NCBI GenBank assembly: GCA_950022655.1
Contig: OX465589.1
Coordinates: forward strand, 31,411,970 to 31,475,969
Reading direction: 5' to 3'
DNA length: 64,000 nt
From: Alentia gelatinosa
Taxonomy: Eukaryota > Annelida > Polychaeta > Phyllodocida > Polynoidae
Below are positions 43,687-55,110 of the stretch, piece by piece (within the stretch, counting starts at the first letter, position 1; every line of letters starts with the position of its first letter). Under the pieces are notes generated by a model. It was not told the DNA's origin. It ran no database searches and was given only the letters and a program-made list of their open reading frames with translations. The position numbers and the translations under genes were made by a program.

Positions 43687-43809
43687 GGCAACTACAAAAT
43701 TCGGGCTGAGTTTATTGACCCGACGGATAACCGCGAGTTGGGCTGTTTTGAGCTGACAGTGAACGTGGCCGAGAAAGAACTGGATAAAAAATGTTACCTC
43801 TGGTGCTAA
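43687..43809 (+). CDS. host exon: GM2-activator/ML-like protein, terminal exon
   Basis: After a clean acceptor (TTTTTAATTCCAG, ending 43686) the frame reads GNYKIRAEFIDPTDNRELGC and ends VAEKELDKKCYLWC with TAA at 43807-43809. GNY-(K/R)-I followed about 14 residues later by LGC is the terminal signature of GM2-activator proteins. Phase 0 matches the donor at 25633, so the two exons are joined across an 18,054-bp intron holding the gypsy element. Possible poly(A) signals lie at about 44556 and 44703. Confidence 0.7.
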   Translation, partial: GNYKIRAEFIDPTDNRELGCFELTVNVAEKELDKKCYLWC

Positions 43810-44720
43810 TGATCACACAGTTGTATACCTGGGAAAGTGCAGTGCATTGTGATTGTACCCGGTTCCATCAGGTTAAATAGATCCCTGCATTAATGATTGA
43901 TGTGGGCGGATTGATGTAGCGTATTGCCCAAATATATGGTGAATAGTATGACTACGCTACTCTTTTATACTGCAAGAACCCATATGCGCAATCTCATGGT
44001 ATTTGTTTATAGATTTATCATTTGCATACCATGCGATACAGTTCAACCCCGTTAAGACAGACACCCGAGTTAGAGAACGATACACAAATGGGGTAGTCCC
44101 CTTACCGAGGTTTGCCACTATCGGGGTTCTATTGTATTTTGCCTTGGGTTGGGGATAGAGTAACAAGTATTATAGTCTACAAAAAGGCACAGTATAGTCA
44201 GTATATTGTATACGAAATCAATACTAGTCAATGAGAAATTACTCCTTCAGCAGTGCAAAAGGTGTGCATATACATGTGTATACCTGTACAAAATATTGTC
44301 ATTTGTAGATATATGAGGGTAAGAAAGAAATATAGAATTATTGGGAACATAAGTGTACGTTTATAAACCATTAAAATAGTATTACCTGAACAGAAATATT
44401 GTCATTTTTAGATATTTTAGGATAAAAAAGAAAGAAACATAGATATATTGGCGACATAAGTATACGTTTATAAACAATTATAAGAGTATTTCTATAACTA
44501 ACGTTATTTGAAATGAAAGGTTCCAGTCATTATCCCAGGCAGCTGTATAATGTTTGTGGTGTATAATAAAAACATATTTTTTAATGTACAGGATGTCTCT
44601 GGGATGATTTTACACACAGTTGGTGTTTAACGTTAGCTCTACGACTAGGTTAGATTCACGCACGGATTATACATTTTAGATAGATTTTCTTTGTATTAGT
44701 GTCAATAAAGTATACTTTAT
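43810..44720 (+). other. presumed 3' UTR and downstream of the host gene
   Basis: No open frame. AATAAA-type signals occur at about 44556 (ATAATAAAAAC) and 44703 (TCAATAAAG). A 96-bp pogo-like MITE sits at 44039-44134. A near-duplicate of about 85 bases (ATATTGTCATTTKTAGATAT ... CGTTTATAAACMATTA) occurs at about 44293 and 44396. Confidence 0.4.
44039..44134. mobile_element. 96-bp pogo/Tigger-like MITE (TSD TA)
   Basis: CAGTTCAACCCCGTTA at the left and TATCGGGGTTCTATTG at the right are inverted copies with a few mismatches. TA flanks both (44037-44038 and 44135-44136). TA duplication and CAGT-AACCCCG ends are the style of pogo/Tigger elements of the Tc1/mariner superfamily. It is too short to encode anything. 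Confidence 0.6.
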
Positions 44721-45218
44721 TGATAAAATTATTGGTTGTGGTTCATTCTTTACGAAATCCAGACCAAGGACTTCAAGCTAGCTGTTCCACCAAGCAGATG
44801 GTCACCAGCTCTAAGCAAGGTCTGCTGGCAAACGCTGTGTGGTTGATGTACAACGTCTTTGTCTGGTTGGTGGACACACGCCTTATATAAATACCGCGGA
44901 TGTTTTATATACAACAGGGTGCCCACAACACAGGGTAAAGCAGGGAATATGAGAAATCCGCATAAAAACAGGGCAAATACACGAGATTTTTCACCAACTC
45001 AGAGATAAAAATTACATGGAAACAGTTAACATTACAGTCATAGCCCCTCCGGGAGTTTCCAAACAAGTGGCAGAGTTAGAGCGATCTAGGTTGACAGCAC
45101 CCTTGAAAATTCAGCCATTTTCAGAGGCTCACCAATGAAAATTCTAAGTTTTGGACATATTCCCAGTCTACCAAGCTTTCATAAACTATTTAAGCCCTGT
45201 CACCACTGTGCGATCCAG

Positions 45219-45437
45219 GGGGTTGTTTCATAATCTAGGATCGTACATGAAGAACCTTTTCTGTACCTCGCACAGGGGTTATCGTCTAATAATATGTAAG
45301 TCTGTTGGCTAAGACAATATTGGCCGTCCATAAGGTCGTCCATAAATGTTGAATGATATTGACCCGCATTGTCCCTGGGTCTCTATGGCGTAAAGAAAAG
45401 GGTCTACATGTACGATCCTGGGTTATGAAACGGGCCC
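45219..45437. mobile_element. 219-bp MITE, GGGNNNGTTTCATAA family (TSD CAG)
   Basis: Left GGGGTTGTTTCATAATCTAG and right end (complement GGGCCCGTTTCATAACCCAG) continue paired through GATCGTACATG, about 32 bases. CAG flanks both sides (45216-45218 and 45438-45440). The duplication type and GC-rich-then-GTTT ends are like the elements at 28384 and 46317. Confidence 0.75.
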
Positions 45438-45448
45438 CAGGATACCTA

Positions 45449-45657
45449 TGTACGCCCAGTCTGAGACTGGAGGTACCTTCAGGATCGCAACCTGCAAAAC
45501 GCACAGTGGAGACAACAATTTTCCCTCCAGTCTGAGACTGGGCGTACCGGTACACCCAGTCTCAGACTGGAGGTACCGCATGTACCCTGGATCGCAAGCG
45601 TTTTTAAATATCAAACATTTTTGATATTTGGTACGCCCAGTCTGAGACTGGGCGTAC
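45449..45657. repeat. cluster of four CCAGTCTGAGACTGG palindromes
   Basis: The motif GTACGCCCAGTCTGAGACTGG and variants occur at about 45449, 45527, 45549 and 45629. The last, GGTACGCCCAGTCT-G-AGACTGGGCGTACC, is a perfect inverted repeat with 14-bp arms around one base. Arms alternate between a CGCCC and a CCTCC version, so they read as paired ends of small elements. A TATCAAA/TTTGATA hairpin lies at about 45607. Confidence 0.75.
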
Positions 45658-46096
45658 CTATATAGCTAGGATCGCAAGTGCTCCAGTCGCAAGAGGGGTT
45701 GTCTCCACACAGAATCGATGTTACCTTGCGATCCGAGGTACATGCGGTATGCCAAGCCGGTACCTCCAGTCGCATAGTGGAGAAAGGCCTTAAGCTGTCT
45801 TCTCCGAGCTATTATGGCCCAAAAAAAAACATGCAAAAAAGCCCTTTTTTCTATCAATATTTCCGTTTATATATATGATTGTCTACACTTTATAAAAAAA
45901 AACATACAAGTATATAGCAAAAATGCCTCTATACCATGTAAAATATACTTGATCTGAAATATGTGTAGTAGGAGAAACATGGCATTAATTGATTCGGATA
46001 AGTTATGATCCTGCCTCCGTGTACATACACAATTATCAATATTTCCATAAGATCTGCTGATATAATTTAAAAAAAGGTATATAATGAGTAGCATAT

Positions 46097-47341
46097 TGTG
46101 GCAGGAAGGTCGCAGCGGCGTACCGAGGAAACCGGACATCAGAGGACCCGCCGCCGGTGTAGGACCCTCCGGTGGTGAGGGATCTACCATCCATGTAGGG
46201 TCCACCGGTGGAGGAGGACCCACCGCCAGGGGAGGAACGCTATGACCTCACGACTTGGATATAAATACAGCAAGCGCAGACCAGTCGTGGTCAGTCTGGA
46301 TGGATCAGCTAGCCTGGGCCCTGTTTTTCAGTCACGACAATCGTTATGGGCGACGTGTTTTTGCTGTCAGTGTTCGATAGACACGACACTATAGTGAACA
46401 GGCGATATGTGGTGAGTATAAGAGTCGCAGGGCATACAGACGTGTTTTTCATACACGACAATCTTGGGGTCACGTGACTGAAAATGTCGCCCAAAGTGTC
46501 GTCCGTTCATGACACCTATGGACATGTCGTACAGAATGGACAATTTCCCGTTCGAATTAAGTGATGAAATTTTAACACGAGTAAGGCATACATATGACCT
46601 ATAATCGTACCAAATATGAAGAAAATCGCCTGCACCGTTTCGAAGATATCGGCGTTTGAACTTTGTCATAGCAAATACTGCTCTGGTGGCCAGTGTCCCG
46701 CCGGCCTTCGGGGGGAGACAAAAAGAACAACCGAAACCCCGCCGCACTACGGAGGGAGTGAAAAAAAACAGCGACCAACGCAAATGCACGGAGGGAGTGA
46801 AAAATCCAAACCCCGATATCTTCGAAACGATACGGCCGTTCGTCTTCATATTTGGAACGATTATAGGTTATATGCATCTCTTACTCGTATAAAAATTTCA
46901 TTGCTTAATTCTGTCGGGAAGTGGAGAAATCCTCTATATACGCACAGTGATGTGTTGTAGAACCTAAGACAGTTCTATACTTGTCGTAGCCGCCGACATT
47001 TTTCGCGGCGATCGTGAGTGGCGCACTACGATCGTGTCTATAGAACAGCGGCCATTTTGTGTCTTCCAGAATGTCGTGGAATCGCTGGACGATCGTAGGG
47101 TATCTTTGCCCGACGATGTCGTTACTGAAAAACAGGGCCCAGGAAGGTCGCCACTGCTACTTACAGGAGCGTAGACCAGGCCCACAGAATGCGTTAGTAC
47201 TGATTGTATCCGTAGGCTCTATGAATAAATATTACTGTACACTGTATCTAGTCGTCCTCGTCGTCATTCTGCATTGACTGTTACATAGACCCTATTGAGG
47301 TATCCCGTAATTCAGTCTGTTGACCAAGTTCCGGGTTTCGC
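46097..47341 (+). mobile_element. candidate LTR with nested MITE
   Basis: It starts TGTGGCAGGAAGGTCGC. It has GC-rich upstream repeats (GGACCC/CCGGTGG blocks), a TATA-like GGATATAAATACAG (about 46256) and AATAAA (about 47223). A TGGTTACCGACG sequence at 47342 resembles a decayed gypsy primer-binding site and suggests the end. Without the 826-base insertion the LTR would be about 420 bp. The first 13 bases recur at 63988-64000. No duplicate LTR is complete in the window, so the call is tentative. Confidence 0.45.
46317..47139. mobile_element. TIR element, GGCCCTGTTTTTCAG family (CWG site)
   Basis: GGCCCTGTTTTTCAGTCACG at the left and its inverted copy at the right match the element at 28384-29082. 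Flanks are CTG (46314-46316) and CAG (47140-47142), i.e. CWG with the central base differing. A second inverted pair inside (about 46571-46680 and 46800-46910, GAAGATATCGGSGTTTG-type) shows a long internal stem. The open frames in the interior follow this stem and are not supported as genes. Confidence 0.8.
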
Positions 47342-47395
47342 TGGTTACCGACGTAGTATAGTGATAGACCCCTCGCTCGTAACCCAGAATTAATG

Positions 47396-47426
47396 CAGTT
47401 TAACGGTTTTCAAACATCCTCAAATT
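47396..47426 (+). repeat. 31-bp direct repeat, left copy
   Basis: CAGTTTAACGG through CAAATT is identical to 60628-60658, 13.2 kb away. Flanking bases on either side do not match. Confidence 0.85.
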
Positions 47427-47590
47427 TTGTGACATTTATGTGCATTATTGTAACATCTATATGCAGTATGTGACATTGATATGCCTTTGGATGCATTTGG
47501 GGACGTTTCTGGATCGTTTCTGAATGGTTGGGAACATTTTATGAACGTTTTTGGTCATTTTTGTGGACTCCAGAATAAGTCTCTTGGCAT

Positions 47591-47830
47591 GTGGAAAAGA
47601 TTCTAGGCATTAGGAAACAGTTTTATGTTTTTGGAAACAGTTTTATGTATTTGGAAACAGTTATGAGCATTAGGAAACAGTTTCATGTATTTGGAAACAG
47701 TTATGTGCATTGGGAAACGTTTTTATCTGCATTAGGAAACATTTTTATCTGCATTTGGAAACATTTTTGTCCGCATTTGGAAACAGTTATGGGTATTAAG
47801 ATACATTTATGAGCATTTATAAAACATTTA
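47591..47830 (+). repeat. ~22-bp minisatellite (TTTGGAAACAGTTATG)
   Basis: About ten copies of a 21-24 base unit, GCATTWGGAAACAGTTTTAT and variants, degenerate toward both ends. Translation is meaningless. Confidence 0.75.
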
Positions 47831-47941
47831 GGGATGTTTTAGAGTGATTTTTGCGTGTCTTCAGGGTCTGAGTGTCTGTATCTGGCATCTTTTATTTGAG
47901 AATGGCATATTTATTTTTCTGACTCACCGTGACTCACTAGT

Positions 47942-49340
47942 ATTTGATATGACTCTGGTTCCTGATATCCCTGAGAGGGTCATGTTGCCATATGACAGAG
48001 GTTTGACTAAAGGCCACGGTTCTCCTCTTGCCCACGGTGGTGACGACTCTCCTGTGACTGTATCTCGGAACTCTCAACCTGTAGTAGATACACTGATTCC
48101 TGTAATCAGGACAGACCTCTTCTCTGACGCCCCCTGTCACCTAGGGCGCAATTAAAACAGTTCCGACTCTCCCTTTGGCCCCGGTGCCATGCCCACGAGA
48201 TCTCCTATTTGGACGTGACACCTGGAACATCTGTTTCTAACGAACTCCCGCCAGAATCGACCTCTGGTGAGACCTTGTTAGAATCAACTGACCAGGCCTC
48301 TATCCCTCTAACTGGTCTAGGAACTGTTGCTCGGTCTGTAAGGAAGACTAAACCCGGTCAAATTCTTGCAGGCGGGTCTACGACTCTAGTGTCCGGCGAA
48401 CACAGCTCCTTCACAGCTACCGGTGTATGACACTTATGTCTGCCGTAGATCAATTTCGCACAACTAGTCATAGCTCTAGTGTTAATCGGTCGGGACCATT
48501 AACTATACAAGCTCGTTGTCTGTTTGACTCTGATGCTGACAGTAATATTCAGGACCCCGAAGGATCCCTGTTGGATGTTATTAAAGGGTTTGTCGAAGGT
48601 GTAGAGTCTGACTCTGATTCTGAGGGTAATCAGGCCCCTGGTAGTCAGAATGACTATGTGCAGAGGCCTCATGTGACTAACTTGAAAATTCCACCTTATT
48701 ATGGCCTAATTATTGAGCCTATTGACTTATTTCTACATGACATGCACAAAGTATCTGATGTTTGTGCATGGCCTAATCTTCAAAAGCTTACAGTGACTAT
48801 ACATGGCTTAAAATGTGCTGCTGGCTGGGTATGTGCTCCTCACAGTAATAAGAACAATACTTTTGAGCACTTTTCCTCAGCCCCTTCACCTGCTACTACA
48901 TCTACTGCACGGGTCCTCCAGGCAGTAAGCAGGTCAAAATCGTGTTCTGCATCTCCTTCCTCGTCGCCCCTTGCTGTTGTGATTCCCGACAAGGTGGATG
49001 TCGTGCTCTCCCTGGTCTCCACTAGTCTCACTAGACCTCCTTGCAGGGTCTGTGTGCCATCTTTGGCGACGTCTGTATCATCGGGTGCGGCCCTCCCGCG
49101 ATGTCGGCCGTAATTCCGCGACGACCGTGGGGTCTGCTGCGATGTCCGCCGCCCGCTGTACGCCCCGGCCGGTACCGCGACCCCCTCCCACGGTCTCGGG
49201 GGCCGCCTCCGGCCGCCTCCGGCCGCCTCCCGACACCCGCGGACGGCCCTGCAACGCCCTGCTGCCGGGAGGTCACTCTGGCCCTCCCCGGAGACGGTCG
49301 CCCTCCCCCTCAGCGATTCCCATCCGCTGATAGTGGTGCT
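47942..49340 (+). pseudogene. gag-like polyprotein of a third gypsy-type element, decayed
   Basis: Three successive frames (47942-48155, ~48160-48430, 48427-49113) form one degenerate protein: a Pro/Ser/Thr-rich N-terminus, then LKIPPYYGLIIEPIDLFLHD and HKVSDVCAWPNLQKLTVTIH. These fit the (K/R)-(I/L)-P-x-(F/Y)-x-G-x-x-x-(E/D)-x-x-x-F-(L)-x-x-x pattern of Ty3/gypsy capsid domains. A Ser/Pro/Arg-rich tail follows and the GC rises strongly from 49080 to 49330, including a threefold GGCCGCCTCC repeat. No pol follows directly. Confidence 0.6.
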
Positions 49341-49344
49341 TCAC

Positions 49345-51270
49345 AGACTGAGTGATATTCAACCTCGTAGGTCTCCTGATGACAATGACAATAATCTCAA
49401 TTATTTTCTATTATTGGATACGTATTGCCTCTTTGAAAGGCCTGTACCTGTATTTGTAACGTTTTTTGTTTTAAAGTAAGCACATTTTTCTGCTTTTGGT
49501 GGCACTAGTAATTGTTTTATTTTTCAGGATTATTTCTCATTATTTTCTAATATGAAAGTAATATACCTGTTTTGGTTTATGTGATTTTTCAGTTCGTTTT
49601 TCAGACCAGTACAAATCTTAAGTTGATTTTTAGACTGCACTTGATTTCTGGTAGTAATTCTGTTTTTATTGGTAATTCACTTTATATCATTGGTAAAATT
49701 GGTATCTGCTGTTATTTTGGATAGTATTTTTATTTCGACTATGGGGAGTAATATTTGTACAAATGAGGGTACTATTTAATTGTTTGGAGATAATGCGATC
49801 TTTCCCATACAGACTATTAGCTTGGAGTGTATGACAAGGAATGCAGTATGCAGTAAACTCGTTTTTTCCAGTGAAGATCACTGGATGGCAGCCCCATATC
49901 CTACTCTCCAGATGTAACAGCTCCTGTTTGAGTGAAAACAGCTGTAAAAGGCTGTAGGTATGGTTTTCTGGCTTGATTATGCTAAACCCTTGGTTGGAAT
50001 TGATATACTTTTGATGATACATATCATTATTACGTTTGTGACTTGCTTTAGATCAATGGGCTGAGTCGTTGTTGCCTGTTGAAATGGTTAGGCGTTTCTA
50101 TGAGAACTAAGCTGGATATACGGTTTTTCTCGATTATTTCCAAATCTTTAGTCATGACCTATCGTTTTTAGAATTGGAATGTGTAGTAGGATACATCAGC
50201 CATATTCTGTAAAAGTTTCAGATTTAAAAAAAATGTTTTACTATGTGAAAAATTACTTTTTCGAATTTCTATATATTCTAATGTAAAATCAGCAACATAT
50301 TGGTCTCTACAGCAAAATTTCACACAGTGACCCCCACTTTTTAAGTCAGATATATTAAGTAGACTACTTCAGGGTCATCGTATTTAAATTTCAGGAAAAT
50401 TGCATGAGTTTTAATTTTCAGGCTATATTGCCCACCTTGCCATTGGCGATAGTAACGGTGCGTTTATAAGCGTTCTAACGGTAGTAATACTTTTCTACTG
50501 GTTTTTTCTGGGTTTTGGCAAGCTTAGTTGTCAACGGATTCAACAAGAGAAATTTTCTGTAATAGCACGACTTTTAGGTTTTCTGATGATGAGTTTCACT
50601 GTAATAGTGAACCATGGTATTTTTCTGAAGTTATGATCATTGATCATAGTGTTAATATTGGGTTGGTTTTACAGTCCCTAATTTATGCTGGGATTTCATT
50701 ATCTTGGTTATTTGAATACCCCTAAAGGTTTGGAAACACAGCCCACCATTATTTAATAGAGTAAAAGGCTTTAGACGCCCTCATATTGTTAAAGCAAGTC
50801 GTTCCTTCTTGGAATATTTTGAGAATACTACACATGCATTTCTTTCTAACTTTATATATTAACAATTCCCCTAAATTCACTCTTGTGGAGAGTGCACCTC
50901 TATGAAATAAACAGATGCATGCGAATCCGTTTTTGATAACATTAACCGATAGCTTAAATCTCCCATTACTTAATTAACTCCCACATTAGTACTCACTTTT
51001 ATTTATTTGGAAAAAAAAATAAATTTTATGCTGCAAGGTTCTTGCCTGAACCTAGACGCCTTCATCCAGTACTACATGTATGGTGGTACCTGTCAGTTTG
51101 GTAAGTACTGTTTTTTCTGCTGTTATATGATAGTATGAGTTCTGATAGTCATTTTTGCATTTCAGGTACATTTTAGAGTTTTCTTTTAATTTTGTTGGCA
51201 TGGTTTGCATTGCGGTATTCTCAGATATGTTAAAAGTTGGTACTTTGGTTTATCTTTTGAATACATCTCC
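49345..51270. other. AT-rich stretch without recognisable gene
   Basis: T-rich sequence with no convincing open frame. A short block near 51040-51115 ending CAGTTTG|GTAAGTA looks like an exon end with a strong donor but has no identifiable protein. Nothing else is supported. Confidence 0.4.
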
Positions 51271-51271
51271 T

Positions 51272-51645
51272 TAACCCTTTAAGGACGGGTGCCTGTGGCC
51301 AACCTACCGTCTGGAGGACGGGTGCTGCTGGCACTGTATACCGCTAGGGAACGGGCACACAGTCGTTAAAACTCATAATTCAATTGTTTAATCACGTGAT
51401 ATGATATATAATCTTAAATATTTTATTTCTTTTGAATATAAATGTTAATAATGGTATCATACACACATTTTGTGAAAATTTCATTAATGTTCCTCCATTA
51501 TTTTTTTGTTAAAAACGATTTTGTAGGTTTTTGAGAAATGATGCCTCAAGGCATCATTCGCCCTGGCCTGGATGATGCCTCAAGGCATCATTCGCCCTGG
51601 GTTGGATGATGCCTCAAGGCATCATTCGCCCTTAAAGGGTTAACT
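51272..51645. mobile_element. MITE-like element with three GATGCCTCAAGGCATC hairpins
   Basis: The ends TTAACCCTTTAAGG and CCTTAAAGGGTTAA are perfect 14-bp inverted repeats. Near the right end, ATGATGCCTCAAGGCATCAT followed by TCGCCCTGG or TCGCCCTTA is repeated three times at about 31-bp spacing. Each copy is a hairpin with 8-bp arms and a TCAA loop. The same hairpin core appears in diverged form at about 7705, 21940 and 26450. Confidence 0.7.
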
Positions 51646-51784
51646 TAGTATTATTGCTGAATTAGCTCATTACATGGGATCATGCCAAATTGAAGATACA
51701 TGTGGTCATGGCTTAGTTCAATTGTGTTCAGTGACTACTGGTAAAGTGATACCTCCCTTGGTTAACGTTAGTAAGGTTAAATAG

Positions 51785-52630
51785 ATGTATGGTCCTTGGG
51801 CTCCAGACGCATCTACTGACGTGGTTACCCGATTATTTGACGATTTTGTCAGCAAGAATGATGGTCCCCATGATGTGACTATTGATATGATTCATGACGG
51901 GATGGTAGGCACTAGCGCCCACCATGCGGCGCCCGTTTGTGGGTCCCCGTCAGGTACGATGCCCTCCAGGGGACATTTGCCTGAATGGTCGCATGAAGCC
52001 CAGGCTTCGTCCCGGTCCGCCGGGCAGACTTTAGAGGCTTATGCCTCGCCTCCCCTGTGCGCGTTACCAGCTAACGGTAGAACGGGATGGTCTATCGAGG
52101 TTCCGGCCTCATATTCTGGTTCTAGGTCAGCCCTGACTGGATTCTCTTCTAATCCCCCCCAAACCCTGGCGTAATTGCAGCCAATTAACGTCCAGGCGTA
52201 GCTCTGGAAGCTTTGGCTTCCGCTTCGGGTTCCTTGGCCCCCGCAATCCGTCCGCCGGTAATGCCATCCGAGGCTCCTGCCTCGCCGGTCGTTTTGTCCG
52301 CACTCGACTGTTTCGGAATCTATTAGTACACCCCTCCTTCACGGTTCACACCCCAACTCGCGGGTCCAGGCCCGGGGTGCCGCGTCGAAAACGAGTGTGA
52401 ATGGCCGGCATTGCTCGTATGAACCGCTGAATATAATCGGAGAGGGTAATATGGTAGGTACGGGCAGTACAAGCATGCCGACTCGTGCTGATCCAGCCGA
52501 CTCCGCGTCGGTACAAGGGGAAATCGGAGGCTCCCCTGGTGTTGAGCCTGGCATAGTCGCGCTGCCAGCAAAAAGACTCCTCAGCACGGACTCCCGGTCT
52601 CCGTGGCCGTTATTATCTGAGGAAGTTTAA
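51785..52630 (+). pseudogene. low-complexity coding-like region, unassigned
   Basis: A GC-rich block gives frames rich in Ser, Ala, Pro and Gly (LFDDFVSKNDGPHDVTIDMI, then ALEALASASGSLAPAIRPPV in another frame, then VQGEIGGSPGVEPGIVALPA), broken by stops and shifts. Codon use is protein-like but no domain is recognised. Its position after a gypsy gag suggests an element remnant. Confidence 0.3.
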
Positions 52631-53330
52631 CCCTCCGAATTATTCGGAACCTCCCTAACGCTCACTGCTGGGATGCCAGTCGCCGCAGTGCCAGAAGTAA
52701 TCTCCTTTGAGGGCGCGGGGTAAGCGTTCTTTTCTCTAAATTAAAATATGTAGATATGCTTGGTTTTATTTTTCATGCCTAGCCACGACGGGGTGGACGT
52801 GCAGGTCAGCCCTGCGCCTCGCGTGTCGCGTAAGGTTTCGGGCTAAATCGCACTGTAGTAGGAAGGCAGGCGTGGGCAGCCTCTGCCAAACGAAAGAGGT
52901 ATATTTGTAAGGTTCGTAATACTTGGCTATTGGCTCCGGCGTAGCAGGCCTACCAACATCACTAAGGCTGTTTAGGTATTTACCTTTGTAATGTCCAGTT
53001 TTGTCCATTATGTTGCTATTTCCGTATCAATCGCTTGCGCTGTATGTTATTTGATGGTACCATCTTATTCCCCTCATTTTTCTGAGTATTTTGGTCTTTA
53101 CCTCATTTCAATCGAATCATTATTAAGCTCTCTATGATTTTTCAAAGTTTCTCCATAGAGTTAACATTTTCAATGCATTGTCTATTGGAAGTAGGAGCAC
53201 CTACTCTAATTGCCCCACAACCGCTCGTATTCGATTATATAGCATTACTATGATAATTTATGTAAAAAATGGCTGCAGACCTTAGAAATTTCACCTGGGA
53301 ATACCTAAAATTTCGGATTTTGAACTACTT
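52631..53330. other. no gene recognised
   Basis: Mixed composition. Open frames of up to 80 codons exist on the minus strand (52766-53008) but have no recognisable features. Confidence 0.3.
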
Positions 53331-53334
53331 TTTC

Positions 53335-53540
53335 AGTCCCATTACCTACTTTAATGGCCCCATACCTACTTTAATGGCCTCATACCTACTTTAATTGTCC
53401 ATTACCTACTCTGTGTTTTCCTCTTTAGTTTTGTCCAAATTAGAATTTGCAAAAGTCCTCACTTAGTTTTACAAAGTCCCCACTTAGTTTTACAAAGTCC
53501 CCACTCAACCTGACAAAGTCCCACTTAGTGTGACCATCTT
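53335..53540. repeat. two adjacent short tandem arrays (22 and 23 bp)
   Basis: TACCTACTTTAATGGCC recurs at about 22-bp spacing four times (53343-53415). ACAAAGTCCCCACTTAGTTT then recurs at about 23-bp spacing four times (53465-53530). Units are unrelated to each other. Confidence 0.75.
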
Positions 53541-54465
53541 TTGTGGGATGTTCCTAAAGTTTGTGGGCCCTGTCCTAATATTTGGTAATGACATTGGAGT
53601 AATTCTCCCTATAGCTGGCAGTATCGGTCACTTGTGCTGCAAATGGGTATTTGGAGCAGTATTTGGGTGCAGTATGCTGCTGTATGATGTAGTATAGTGC
53701 AGTATGACATTTTTTCTGTGTGAAAACCTTTTTTGTCAATTTCGACCTGAGGATTCCGGAAATCGCATCGGCAGATCGCTGCGGCGATCAGAAGTGCCCC
53801 AAAATTGCCGTTTAAAGTTGCAATTTTTGAAATTTTGAATTTTGAATTTTTTATAGATAGCTGTAACGGTTGGCATGTCGGAACACAAATCCGTTTGTTT
53901 ATATCACCATTACTTTCGGAGGTATAGCCGTTTTAGTGATCTTGCCTTTTTGCTTCCCTCCTCTCAGACGAGTCCAAATCTGCAGGAATTAACGCTCTAG
54001 CGTGCGTTTTAAGCGAGATAACGAACATATACCATTTTTGATCATTTTTATTTTTTATTTCTAAAGCATCTGCTATCCACTGTTTGTCACAATAAAAACT
54101 ATACCCACTGGTGCTCCTTCATGCCCGCATTGATGTTTCAATTTTTGCAACGTTGGGAGGCTTTATCTTAGTGAAATTTCAGAATACAATTTCGGTATTA
54201 AATAGGCACATTCTCGGACGACTGTTCATGATTCTGGTAAAGTTTTACAGTTTATTTCGTTATATTTATGATATCCTAACGGGATCTAAAAGTTTTTCTG
54301 TATGCACTGACTGACTGGTGGGTAGAGGGAATAGCCATATCCATTTGTATTTCACGGCATCGTGGTGCGGAACTACAGGTTGTCGTTAGCCTCGCTCTGG
54401 GGGTGTTAACGAGCTTTCCGCACTCCCTGAGCCCCTCGTAAAGATCCCCTCATGTCAGTATGGGG
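53541..54465. other. no gene recognised
   Basis: AT-rich sequence with a small GCAGTATG-type repeat patch near 53650-53710. No supported coding region. Confidence 0.3.
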
Positions 54466-54469
54466 TGTG

Positions 54470-55110
54470 GTTTTGACGTGTAGTCGCCGCGTTGATGTTT
54501 GGTGTAATTGGATTTGACAGCGAGGGTGAACACGTGTGCACGTACTGACCCCTCCTCGGGACACGGCTACCGCATGGCGATGGTGTCTCAAGACAGGTGG
54601 TGTCCTGCGATGACCAGTCTCGTTCAGACCTCGCCCTCGTGATGGTGGTGAGTAACCCACGTGTGAGGCACTCTGTATAAATTTAGACCAGCTTGGTCAG
54701 CGCCATGATGACGTGTAGCTACCCCGGGTGGGTCAGCCCGGGTCACGTGAACGGGTTGCGACCGAGGCTCGCCCCGCCCCCTGGAACATGGCTGGTCGAC
54801 GGCCACGTGATGTGAGGGTGGCGGCGTCTCGCGGGACAACGCCTTTTGGGTCCCTCCGACGGTCCTGGTGGGCTCGGATTGGCTGAAAACCTAAAGACGT
54901 CATTTCTGGCCTAAATATTGCTCGTAGAGCGTTCTAAGTACCACCGATGAGATCGTCTCTGGGGCGATCGCCCACCACCCTGAATGTGACGCGGCCGACT
55001 GGGATTGGCTGTTGGTTGAGTGTGACGTGTAAATTCCGCGTTCACACCTCCTTGTATGGCTCACACCCTCCCCGCCCTCCCTCTGATACCTCCCTCTTGC
55101 CTCTATGAAT
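54470..55110. promoter_or_regulatory. GC-rich island with E-boxes, CRE-like and inverted CCAAT boxes
   Basis: Four CACGTG or CACGTGTG motifs (about 54532, 54658, 54744, 54804) occur with a GACGTCATT CRE-like site (about 54896). Two inverted CCAAT boxes (GGATTGGCTG about 54876, GGGATTGGCTG about 55006) and CpG-rich sequence stand in AT-rich surroundings. This is promoter-like. The same E-box density occurs in the DIRS spacer at 11300-11596, so a DIRS remnant is an alternative. Confidence 0.4.

Noticed and set aside
46370..46960. Overlapping frames of 90-160 codons in the MITE at 46317-47139
   Set aside because: They lie in a long internal inverted repeat, appear on both strands and show no domain.
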